DNA from: Ochrobactrum sp. CGA5
Lineage (GTDB): Bacteria; Pseudomonadota; Alphaproteobacteria; Rhizobiales; Rhizobiaceae
Assembly: GCF_006345815.1 (NCBI RefSeq)
Contig: NZ_VCIG01000008.1
Location: forward strand, 1-64,000
Direction: 5' to 3'
DNA length: 64,000 nt
Shown here: one piece after another, positions 50,649 through 58,243 of the stretch
Numbering within the stretch: the first letter of the stretch is position 1
Layout: the number at the start of each line of letters is the position of its first letter
Position numbers and translations under genes: made by a program
Notes under the pieces: generated by a model
Told to the model about the DNA's origin: nothing
Databases searched by the model: none
What the model saw: only the letters and a program-made list of their open reading frames with translations

Positions 50649-51727
50649 CTGCAACATGCCAATGAATTCATGTGGTTAGCCATGGAGGAAATTGGATGTC
50701 GAATTGCTATTCACAGATCACTTTGCGTGAACGTCGCCGTCTTTTCGAACTTAAACAGCTCAAAGTCCCGCTCGGCGATATAGCGCGGCTGATGGGTCGT
50801 CATCGCTCGACGATCTATCGCGAGATTAAGCGCAACAGCTTTCGGGACACGGAGATACCAGACTATAATGGCTATCATAGCGTTGTTGCCGACAACATCA
50901 GTAAGGAACGCAGAACGCGGTTGCGCAAGCTCAGACGTTACCCAGAACTGCGCAAGTTTGTCATTGAACAATTGGAAGCCCATTGGTCGCCGGAACAGAT
51001 TTGCGGCCGACTGATTAGCCATGGCCTGAGCGCGATACGTCTGTGTGCAGAAACCATCTATCGCTTCATCTATTCAAAGGAAGAATACGCGCTGAAACTG
51101 TATGAACATCTGGCCGAGATGCGAACAAAACGCTGCCCACGCGGCACCAGACGATCGCGCAGTTCCCGCATCCCAGAAGCGTTTCGCATTCATCAACGCC
51201 CTGATTTTATTGGCAGTCGTCTGCAATTCGGGAATTGGGAAGGCGACTTGATTATCTTTGAACGAGACCTTGGAGAAGACAATGTCATGACGCTTGTCGA
51301 ACGCAAAAGTCGTTATTGCGTCATCATCAAAAACAACACCCGGCACTCAAAGCCGATCATGAACAAAATCATTCAGACCTTTGCTGCACTGCCTTATCAC
51401 GCACGCCGCAGTTTTACCTTTGATCGTGGTTCCGAGTTCATGGGGTATAGGGCTTTGGAGGATGGTATGGGGGCCAGAAGCTGGTTTTGTGATCCAAACT
51501 CGCCTTGGCAAAAAGGTGCTATTGAGAACATCAACAAGCGCATCCGACGTTACTTACCCAGCAACACTGACCTGACGCAGGTCAACCAGGCGCAGTTGAC
51601 TGCCCTCGCCCATGATCTCAACGCAACCCCGCGCAAGTGTCTTGGATTCAAGACACCCGCTGAAGTGTTCGCCTCCCTTTTGCAGGAAGCAGCATAATCA
51701 GATAGCCTAATCAACGGCATGATGCAC
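50649..51727 (+). mobile_element. IS30-family element
   Basis: Imperfect ends: CTGCAACATGCCAATGAATT from 50649, and its partner ATCAACGGCATGATGCA ending about 51726 (inverted TGCATCATGCCGTTGAT). One transposase gene lies inside. It lies 50 bp past the ISNCY right end and borders a piece of a second ISNCY copy on its right. Confidence 0.7.
50696..51697 (+). CDS. IS30-family transposase
   Basis: 333 aa. The N-terminal HTH_38 (ITLRERRRLFELKQLKVPLGDIARLMGRHRSTIYREIKRN in part) is followed by an rve core with WEGDLIIFERD, TFDRGSEFMGY and SPWQKGAIENINKRIRRYLP. It ends TPAEVFASLLQEAA. GGAGGAAATTGG precedes ATG 50696, preferred to an upstream in-frame Met. Intact. Confidence 0.94.
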   Translation: MSNCYSQITLRERRRLFELKQLKVPLGDIARLMGRHRSTIYREIKRNSFRDTEIPDYNGYHSVVADNISKERRTRLRKLRRYPELRKFVIEQLEAHWSPEQICGRLISHGLSAIRLCAETIYRFIYSKEEYALKLYEHLAEMRTKRCPRGTRRSRSSRIPEAFRIHQRPDFIGSRLQFGNWEGDLIIFERDLGEDNVMTLVERKSRYCVIIKNNTRHSKPIMNKIIQTFAALPYHARRSFTFDRGSEFMGYRALEDGMGARSWFCDPNSPWQKGAIENINKRIRRYLPSNTDLTQVNQAQLTALAHDLNATPRKCLGFKTPAEVFASLLQEAA

Positions 51728-51744
51728 TTGGGATAGCTTCTCCA

Positions 51745-51780
51745 GCGGCATTGATACAATCGAAGCAGCAAATGCTTATG
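51745..51780 (+). repeat. 36-bp fragment of a second ISNCY transposase
   Basis: This segment matches 49835-49870 of the ISNCY transposase in the same direction with three mismatches (GCGGCATTGATAC start, AATGCTTATG end). Only the surrounding few bases share any similarity. It abuts the IS30 right end, so it is a trace of an ISNCY copy lost when IS30 inserted or recombined. The rest of 51781-51939 has no gene. Confidence 0.75.
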
Positions 51781-51939
51781 TCACTGGCAACTATAACTTT
51801 TTTTCTTTTATGATAATTGTATCAAGTTCTGTTTAGAGACTGCCGGTTCATTTAATACGCCCGAATTGCGGAGGCTGTCGGATGGGCGACCATTCAGTTT
51901 TCACTTGGTCACTGCTGTGGGAGGCTGCCAATTGGTTAG

Positions 51940-52722
51940 TTATCTGACGCCAATAGAGTTGCGATACAGGATATATGACGCAACCATGAAGATTATCGCG
52001 GCGAAAATGCGATTCAGAACGTTCCTGTAGGCGCTTAATTGCGTGGCGAGCATCATTCCAATTACCCCTCCTAATACGCCACCTCCGATAAATTCTGCAG
52101 CAAGCCACCAATCCACCAGCCCGGAACTCGCATAGTTCAAAGCCGTGGCCAGTCCGAATGCGCCCACCGAGAGAAGGGACGTGCCGATTGCATTGATCAT
52201 CGGCATACCTGTTGCCAACATCAGACCGGGCACGATCAGGAAACCGCCGCCGATACCAAAGAATCCGGATGCCGTACCTGAAACAAGAGCTACAGCTGCT
52301 GTTACGAGGCACATTCTTAAATCGATCGGGCGGCGTTCGACGTCCAGTCTCTTATTAGGCTTCAACATGAACAGCCCGACGACGATCATCAGAAGGCCGA
52401 ACAAATGGATGAGACGATCACCGTCTAAAGCTTTTCCAAGACTGGAACCGATGAGTGCCCCTATAACGCCCAGTGCGGAGAAGACGACACCACAACGCCA
52501 CCAGACGTGCCCCTTCAAAGCATGGCTCGTAAAGTTCGCGAACGCGTTGAATGAAACAGCAAGCGCACCCGTACCGATGGCGACATGGGGCTGGCTCACA
52601 CCGACGACATACAGGAGCAACGGTGTAGCCAGGATGGAGCCGCCGCCGCCAAGTAACCCCAGCATAAAGCCAACAACACCTCCTGACCCAACCGCCGCAA
52701 GGATGGAATTACTCAGCACCAT
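51940..52722 (-). CDS. TauE/SafE-family sulfite/sulfur-compound exporter
   Basis: 260 aa with about eight membrane segments. The N-terminal half-repeat (VGFMLGLLGGGGSILATPLL) and the second (GTASGFFGIGGGFLIVPGLMLATGMPMINAIGTSLL in part) carry the glycine-rich TauE/SafE signatures. It is the last gene of the blh-bigR-tauE operon, 6 bp after bigR, and is expected to export sulfite made from sulfide oxidation. It belongs to the inner membrane. Confidence 0.92.
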   Translation of the reverse strand: MVLSNSILAAVGSGGVVGFMLGLLGGGGSILATPLLLYVVGVSQPHVAIGTGALAVSFNAFANFTSHALKGHVWWRCGVVFSALGVIGALIGSSLGKALDGDRLIHLFGLLMIVVGLFMLKPNKRLDVERRPIDLRMCLVTAAVALVSGTASGFFGIGGGFLIVPGLMLATGMPMINAIGTSLLSVGAFGLATALNYASSGLVDWWLAAEFIGGGVLGGVIGMMLATQLSAYRNVLNRIFAAIIFMVASYILYRNSIGVR

Positions 52723-52728
52723 AAGTTC

Positions 52729-53094
52729 CTAATTTTCACGCGCTGTCAGCGCTGGTTTTCCGTTCTCCACGCAGAAGATGTCGTAAAGTGCAGCGACCAG
52801 TTGCGCCGCTTTGTCTTCGGTGAGCCGATAATATATCTGCTTTCCTTCCCGACGCGTCTCAACCACTGCGGAACTGCGCAGCACCGTTAAATGCTGCGAT
52901 AGATGCGGTTGATGAACATCGACTTTTTCTTCAAGCTCTCCCACGGAATATTCGCTTTCCACCAAGCTGCAGACGATCATCAGACGGGCTGGATGGGACA
53001 ATGTTTTTAGTAAGTCTGCCACTTCGCCCGCCCGCAAGGACAGTTCTGCCGAAGATTGGCCAGCTTTCATCATTGCCGTTATGTCCCTTGTCAT
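52729..53094 (-). CDS. bigR: BigR-type ArsR-family persulfide sensor
   Basis: 121 aa. The winged helix reads YSVGELEEKVDVHQPHLSQHLTVLRSSAVVETRREGKQIYY in part. Counting from MTRDITAM, the only cysteines are C42 and C108, which are the two thiol-switch residues of BigR from Xylella and Agrobacterium. That agreement and the ATGA overlap with blh support the start at 53094 rather than 53100. It should repress the operon until persulfide forms a C42-C108 bond. Confidence 0.93.
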   Translation of the reverse strand: MTRDITAMMKAGQSSAELSLRAGEVADLLKTLSHPARLMIVCSLVESEYSVGELEEKVDVHQPHLSQHLTVLRSSAVVETRREGKQIYYRLTEDKAAQLVAALYDIFCVENGKPALTAREN

Positions 53095-54389
53095 CCCCAT
53101 ACAGCTCCGTCCAATGCATCCAGAGGAAACTTCAGGTAGCGTTTGCCGTTGGCTTCCGGTTCAGGCAGTCGCCCGCCGCGTATGTTTACCTGTAGCGCAT
53201 GCAGGATGAGCTTTGGCATTGGCAGCGTATTGTCTCGCCTGGTTCGTAAGGTAACGAAGGCCTCTTCCGTCACGCCAGCAAGGTGCGGGTTGAGCTTTTT
53301 CTGGTCCGCCACAGTGCTTTCCCAGCGTGGCGCACGGCCGCGCGGCTGATAATCATGCCCGGTGAATATCCGCGTCTCGTCAGGAAGTTCAAGAATGCCC
53401 TGGATTGACTTCCACAAGGCTCGCGCATCGCCACCGGGAAAATCGGCCCGTGCCGTACCGCTGTCGGGCATAAAAATTGTGTCGTGGACAAATGCCGCAT
53501 CGCCGATCACGTAAGTGATTGAAGCGAGCGTATGTCCCGGCGAGAACATAACTCTGGCATCGATAGAACCAACCTTAAACGCCTCACCATCGGCAAAGAG
53601 CCGATCCCATTGCGAGCCATCTGTAGCTAGTTCGGGCCAGTTGTAGATTTCCTTCCACAGCTTCTGGACGTCGATTACATGCTCGCCTATCGCCGTCTTT
53701 GCGCCCGTTTTCTCCTTGAGATACTGAGCTGCGGAAAAGTGGTCGGCGTGTGGATGAGTGTCGAGAATCCATTCGACCGTCAGGCCACTATTGCGGACGT
53801 AATCGAGAATTGCGTCTGCATTGATCGTCGCTGTGGCCCCCGACTTTTCATCAAAGTCGAGAACGGGATCTACAATGGCGCAAATACCGGTCGTCGGATC
53901 GGACACCACGTACTGAACACTGGAGGTTCGCCTATCGAAAAAGCCTTTTACCTGCGGGCGACGGTCAGCGAACCGTTGAAGCCACGATGCTGCGACACTG
54001 GTATCAAAGCCGAGCTGATGTCCGAATGGTACGACGTCTTCAACAGACATGCGTCCGTCCAACACCTCACCGATCAGATGAAGGCTGAGCGAACGCGTAC
54101 CTGTTTTGCAATGCGCAAGCACGGGGCCATCGGAGTTTCTGACCGCCGCCTGAAACGCACGCACATCAGCTTCAGTGATCGTATTCATTGTGACCGGAAT
54201 ATACGCATAAGAGAGATCGGATTGGTGGGCTGCATCGCATTCAGCCTGGTTTCCAGGCTGGTCTGCGCTTTCATTATCGGGACGGTTGTTGATCAGCGTT
54301 TTGAAGCCGCTTCGATCGAGTACACTGAGTTCTTGCGCGTTTGGCTGCGAAGATACCGACAGCTTCTCAGATACTTTGGTGATGGGCAT
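53091..54389 (-). CDS. blh: Bifunctional sulfur transferase/persulfide dioxygenase (Blh)
   Basis: 432 aa. The N-terminal TIGR01244/DUF442 domain has the phosphatase-like loop HCKTGTRS with C94, here acting as a rhodanese-type sulfur transferase. The C-terminal metallo-beta-lactamase domain has THPHADHFSAAQYL, SPGHTLASITY, FVHDTIFMPDSGTARADFPGGD and FTGHDYQPRGR, as in persulfide dioxygenases. It oxidises glutathione persulfide to sulfite. The start MPITKVSEKL follows a palindromic AT-rich operator; a longer frame to 54476 would run through the operator. Confidence 0.93.
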   Translation of the reverse strand: MPITKVSEKLSVSSQPNAQELSVLDRSGFKTLINNRPDNESADQPGNQAECDAAHQSDLSYAYIPVTMNTITEADVRAFQAAVRNSDGPVLAHCKTGTRSLSLHLIGEVLDGRMSVEDVVPFGHQLGFDTSVAASWLQRFADRRPQVKGFFDRRTSSVQYVVSDPTTGICAIVDPVLDFDEKSGATATINADAILDYVRNSGLTVEWILDTHPHADHFSAAQYLKEKTGAKTAIGEHVIDVQKLWKEIYNWPELATDGSQWDRLFADGEAFKVGSIDARVMFSPGHTLASITYVIGDAAFVHDTIFMPDSGTARADFPGGDARALWKSIQGILELPDETRIFTGHDYQPRGRAPRWESTVADQKKLNPHLAGVTEEAFVTLRTRRDNTLPMPKLILHALQVNIRGGRLPEPEANGKRYLKFPLDALDGAVWG

Positions 54390-54403
54390 CTTTGCCTCCG
54401 ACG

Positions 54404-54440
54404 TTAACATTATATAATATACTATAATGTATAATGTTAA
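54404..54440. promoter_or_regulatory. AT-rich palindrome, probable BigR operator
   Basis: TTAACATTATA (54404-54414) and TATAATGTTAA (54430-54440) are perfect 11-bp inverted arms around 15 AT-rich bases. It lies 15 bp before blh, where the promoter is expected. AT-rich dyads of this kind are the known BigR sites in Xylella and Agrobacterium. Confidence 0.8.
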
Positions 54441-54615
54441 ACTTTTCAAGCCTCCCTCGAACAGGCAGATCCTCAAAACCTGCGCATAAACTCTAACGAA
54501 AAAGGTAAAAGCCCAATCGCTGGAGAAGAATTCTAAAACTTCAAACGTTCAGTCCACTGGCAAAGGGTCTCGATAGAGGTATGATGATATGAATCCAACG
54601 TCCGGAGGTAGCTCA

Positions 54616-55311
54616 ATGAGCCGATTGCATACAGAAAACCACCTCGTATCTCGGATCGGATGGCTTCGCGCAGCGGTACTCGGCGCCAATGATGGCATTG
54701 TCTCAACGGCGAGCCTCATTATGGGCGTCGCATCTGCTTCAACGGGAACAACACAGATAATGGTCGCTGGCATCGCGGGCCTTGTCGCAGGCGCGATGTC
54801 CATGGCGGCGGGTGAGTATGTTTCCGTCAGCTCTCAATCCGATACGGAGTTGGCAGATCTTGCCAGAGAACGCAGGGAACTCGAATCTCAGCCCGAAGCA
54901 GAGCTCGATGAATTGATGCAAGCCTATATTGATCGCGGCCTAACTTCGGAATTGGCGCGGGAGGTGGCAATACAGCTGACCTCACGCGATGCTCTGGAGG
55001 CACATGCCCGTGACGAACTGGGAATTGTCGAACACATGGAAGCACGGCCTGTGCAAGCAGCACTGACCTCAGCGGCCACGTTCTCGATTGGGGCCGCCCT
55101 ACCCTTGCTGATGGCGTTCATCGCGCCTCCCTCGATCTTGCTTTATGCGGTTGCTATCTCTTCCTTGCTGTTTCTAGCTTTACTAGGCGCAATCGGCGCC
55201 AAGGCGGGAGGAGCTAATATGCTTAAGGCAACCGTTCGCGTCACTTTTTGGGGCGCATTGGCCATGGCAATCACGGCTGGTATTGGGGCCCTAGTCGGCA
55301 CAGCGGTCTGA
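54616..55311 (+). CDS. VIT/CCC1-family metal transporter
   Basis: 231 aa. The N-terminal part reads HLVSRIGWLRAAVLGANDGIVSTASLIMGVASAS, the family signature with the first segment. A cytoplasmic acidic/helical insert (SQSDTELADLARERRELESQPEAEL) and ELGIVEHMEARPVQAAL follow, with three further segments to the C-terminus. These proteins move Fe(II)/Mn(II) out of the cytoplasm. GGAGG lies 9 bases before ATG 54616; an in-frame ATG at 54589 lacks a good site. Confidence 0.92.
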   Translation: MSRLHTENHLVSRIGWLRAAVLGANDGIVSTASLIMGVASASTGTTQIMVAGIAGLVAGAMSMAAGEYVSVSSQSDTELADLARERRELESQPEAELDELMQAYIDRGLTSELAREVAIQLTSRDALEAHARDELGIVEHMEARPVQAALTSAATFSIGAALPLLMAFIAPPSILLYAVAISSLLFLALLGAIGAKAGGANMLKATVRVTFWGALAMAITAGIGALVGTAV

Positions 55312-55414
55312 CCGTCGATCTGAGTTTATAGGGAATCCATATGTAAAGAAGAATTACTGTAGTCGGTCAGAGGCAGGGCTCTATAATTTGCTCATTCTAT
55401 AGGTCGGGGAGACT

Positions 55415-57265
55415 ATGAAGATGCGGTTCTCGGTTGAAGATCGATTAAAAACAATCCTGCTGATTTTTGCCTTGTGTGGACTTGTGATGGGGCTCGGCTT
55501 GCACTTTTCCGGCTACTTCTCGGGAGCACGGATAATCTGGGCAATCGCCACTTTGCCAGTGCTGGGATCTTTGCTCGTCGAGATTCTCCGGAGTTTATGC
55601 CGAAAGGAGTTTGGGCTAGATATCGTCGCCGCGATGTCTATGTCGGCCGCACTGGCATTTGGGGAAATGCTGGCGGCTTCGATTGTCGCCCTCATGTATA
55701 CTGGCGGAGCCTTTCTTGAGAGCTTTGCAGAGGGACGAGCACGCCGTGAGATGCATGCTTTGCTGTCCCGTGCGCCGCGAACGACAATGCGTTATATCGA
55801 TGACCATCTCGAAGAGATTGCCGTCGAAACTATTCGTCCGGGTGACCGCCTTCTGATCCGTCAGGGAGACGTCATCCCCGTCGACGGAAGTATCACTTCC
55901 GTAAAAGCTTTCGTAAACATGTCTGCTTTGACGGGAGAGTCACTTCCGATTTCGCTTACATCCGGAGCCGATGCTTTGAGCGGATCAGTAAATGCTGGCG
56001 ATGCCTTCGATATTGTTGCCAGACACGAAGCAAAAGATAGCACCTACGCTGGCATTGTTCGGCTCGTGGAAGAGGCCCAGCATTCGAAAGCCCCGATGTC
56101 TAGGCTAGCAGACCAATGGTCTATCGGCTTTCTGATAGTGACCGTCTTAATCGCCTTCGGCGCGTGGTTTTTCACGGGAGACCCGATTAGGTCGGTCGCC
56201 GTTCTCGTCGTGGCGACACCATGTCCTCTCATCTTGGCGGTGCCAGTCGCTCTTGTTGCGGGACTATCGCGCGCCGCTCATTTCGGCGTGCTGGTAAAGG
56301 GTGCTCGTCCATTAGAGAACATGGCTCGTATCAACACGTTAGTGCTGGACAAGACTGGAACACTGACAGATGGCCGCCCACAAATTACTTCAATCAATGC
56401 GCAGCCAGGATTGAGCGAAAATGATCTACTGCGTTTCGCCGCCTCCCTTGACCAAGTGTCCAAACATCCGATGGCGCAGGCTCTTGTACTGGCCGCTCAG
56501 CGGCGCGGTATAGATCTTGTATTGCCGACCGATGTAAGCGAACTGGCCGGAGATGGCGTGGCGGGCTGGGTCGATCGCAAAAGCGTCGTTGTCGGCGGAC
56601 ATAGCTTCGTTGAGAGACAGGTCAATGCAAAACTGAGTGAAATCCCCCATAGAGAAGCTGGAGCGGCCCTGGTTGCAGTCGCAATAGACGCCAGGATTGC
56701 GGGCTATATCATCATGGCCGATCCCTTGCGCGGCGAAGTTGTCGATACGTTACGGGGATTGCGTAAGGACGGCGTAAAGCGAATAGTGCTGGCGACAGGT
56801 GATCGTGCTGCAGTGGCCAAACGCATCGCCAAGGGCTTGGGGCTCGATGCCGTCTACTCGGAGCTTTCACCCGATCAAAAGGTGCTGACCGTGCTCAGCG
56901 AGCGTAAGAACGGCCCCGTGATGATGGTCGGAGACGGGGTCAACGACGCGCCCGCACTTGCAGCGGCTGATGTTGGCGTTGCCATGGGTGCGAGGGGAGC
57001 GGCAGCCTCGGCAGAAGCGGCCGATGTCGTTCTCCTCGTAGATAGAATAGATAGACTCCGCGCCGGGATTGAAATTGCCAAGCGGTCAAGGCGCATTGCT
57101 GTCGAAAGTGTAGTGGTTGGGATTGGTCTTTCTGTAATCGCCATGATCGCAGCCGCGTTCGGTTATCTAAAACCTGTTCAGGGTGCATTGCTCCAGGAGC
57201 TGATTGACGTCGCTGTCATCCTCAATGCGCTTCGGGCGTTGAGAATCTCCCCCAAGATCGGCTAA
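55415..57265 (+). CDS. P1B-type heavy-metal ATPase (TPC motif)
   Basis: 616 aa. The phosphorylation site is D312 in DKTGTLTDG; the actuator loop TGES is at 173-176; the hinge is VMMVGDGVNDAPALAAADVGVAM. The transmembrane metal site reads TPCPL (268-272), the TPC type rather than CPC, so the metal cannot be assigned. No N-terminal metal-binding domain exists. About seven membrane segments are seen. GGGGAG precedes the ATG. Its last 99 bp overlap the convergent apbE end. Confidence 0.92.
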   Translation: MKMRFSVEDRLKTILLIFALCGLVMGLGLHFSGYFSGARIIWAIATLPVLGSLLVEILRSLCRKEFGLDIVAAMSMSAALAFGEMLAASIVALMYTGGAFLESFAEGRARREMHALLSRAPRTTMRYIDDHLEEIAVETIRPGDRLLIRQGDVIPVDGSITSVKAFVNMSALTGESLPISLTSGADALSGSVNAGDAFDIVARHEAKDSTYAGIVRLVEEAQHSKAPMSRLADQWSIGFLIVTVLIAFGAWFFTGDPIRSVAVLVVATPCPLILAVPVALVAGLSRAAHFGVLVKGARPLENMARINTLVLDKTGTLTDGRPQITSINAQPGLSENDLLRFAASLDQVSKHPMAQALVLAAQRRGIDLVLPTDVSELAGDGVAGWVDRKSVVVGGHSFVERQVNAKLSEIPHREAGAALVAVAIDARIAGYIIMADPLRGEVVDTLRGLRKDGVKRIVLATGDRAAVAKRIAKGLGLDAVYSELSPDQKVLTVLSERKNGPVMMVGDGVNDAPALAAADVGVAMGARGAAASAEAADVVLLVDRIDRLRAGIEIAKRSRRIAVESVVVGIGLSVIAMIAAAFGYLKPVQGALLQELIDVAVILNALRALRISPKIG

Positions 57266-58243
57266 AGGGCGTCGTGGTACACCAGAATTTGAACTGGTGA
57301 ATAAGTCACCTACAGCTTCGCACCGAATTGTCGTTCCTGCAGCACGCAATAAGAACAGAACATTGAAGCTTAACCGCCTTGCCAGTACCGCGCCGGTCTT
57401 CGAACCAAGCACCATTAGCGCTGTTGCCCATGCATCCGCTTCGGCACAGGTACGTGTCACGATGGTGACTGACGCCGGAGGCTCCATCACGGGAGCACCG
57501 CGAAGTGGGTCCATGGTGTGCGACAGGCGGTAATCGTTGACATTAATCCAATGCCGATAATCGCCCGACGTGGCGACCGACGCATCCTGAAGAGCCAAAA
57601 CCGAGTGGGCTGCGCGACGATCATAGTCAGGAGCCTCAACTGCAATCGACCAAGGACTCCCATCTGGCCGCAACCCGAGCGCCCGCATCTCCCCATCGAT
57701 TCCGACGAGGCTGGACGAAATCCCGAAAGACAGTAATGTCTCCGCCAGACGATCCACGCCATATCCCTTGGCAATTCCATTGAGATCAAGCGTGATGGGA
57801 GCCGACTTTCGCACCATTCCCAGCTCGACGTCCAGTTCCAGAACGTCATGGGCTGGTCGGCGCTCGCGCTCGAGCGCTGCTCGCATCTGCTCAGGGACCG
57901 CCTCTGACGCCCCGAAACCCCAGGCGCTTACGGCATCCCCCATGCCGATATCAAACGCGCCGCCCGATGCACGGCCAATGTCGAGCGCAAGGCGCAAAAC
58001 GTCCAGCAGTTGCTGCGGCACCTTTATCCAGTGTCCCACCGGCGCGGCGTTCACCTGCATTAGATTACTTTCCGGCTTCCATGTTGACATCTGCATGTCC
58101 ACCGCGTCCACTGCCGCCTGAAGTGCGGCCCGAACGGATTGTGGATCGAACCCCGCTGCTTGGTAAAACAACGTTGACCAACGTGTACCCATGGTAGGCC
58201 CGCTCAAAGCGTGACGTTGCATCTCAGTAGACGTCTTCGACAT
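57167..58243 (-). CDS. apbE: FAD:protein FMN transferase ApbE
   Basis: 358 aa. It attaches FMN to threonine of target proteins using FAD. Motifs are LSGPTMGTRWSTLF, the MSTWKPESNLMQVN region, LDLNGIAKGYGVDRLAE and ATSGDYRHW, then SHTMDPLRGAPV with the active Asp. AEADAWATALMVLG is the Mg-binding region. GGAGGG lies 7 bases before ATG 58243, which starts inside the end of the flavoreductase gene. The last about 40 residues (from TSSNSGVPRRPLADL) are unlike the family and overlap the P-type ATPase gene. Confidence 0.9.
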   Translation of the reverse strand: MSKTSTEMQRHALSGPTMGTRWSTLFYQAAGFDPQSVRAALQAAVDAVDMQMSTWKPESNLMQVNAAPVGHWIKVPQQLLDVLRLALDIGRASGGAFDIGMGDAVSAWGFGASEAVPEQMRAALERERRPAHDVLELDVELGMVRKSAPITLDLNGIAKGYGVDRLAETLLSFGISSSLVGIDGEMRALGLRPDGSPWSIAVEAPDYDRRAAHSVLALQDASVATSGDYRHWINVNDYRLSHTMDPLRGAPVMEPPASVTIVTRTCAEADAWATALMVLGSKTGAVLARRLSFNVLFLLRAAGTTIRCEAVGDLFTSSNSGVPRRPLADLGGDSQRPKRIEDDSDVNQLLEQCTLNRF

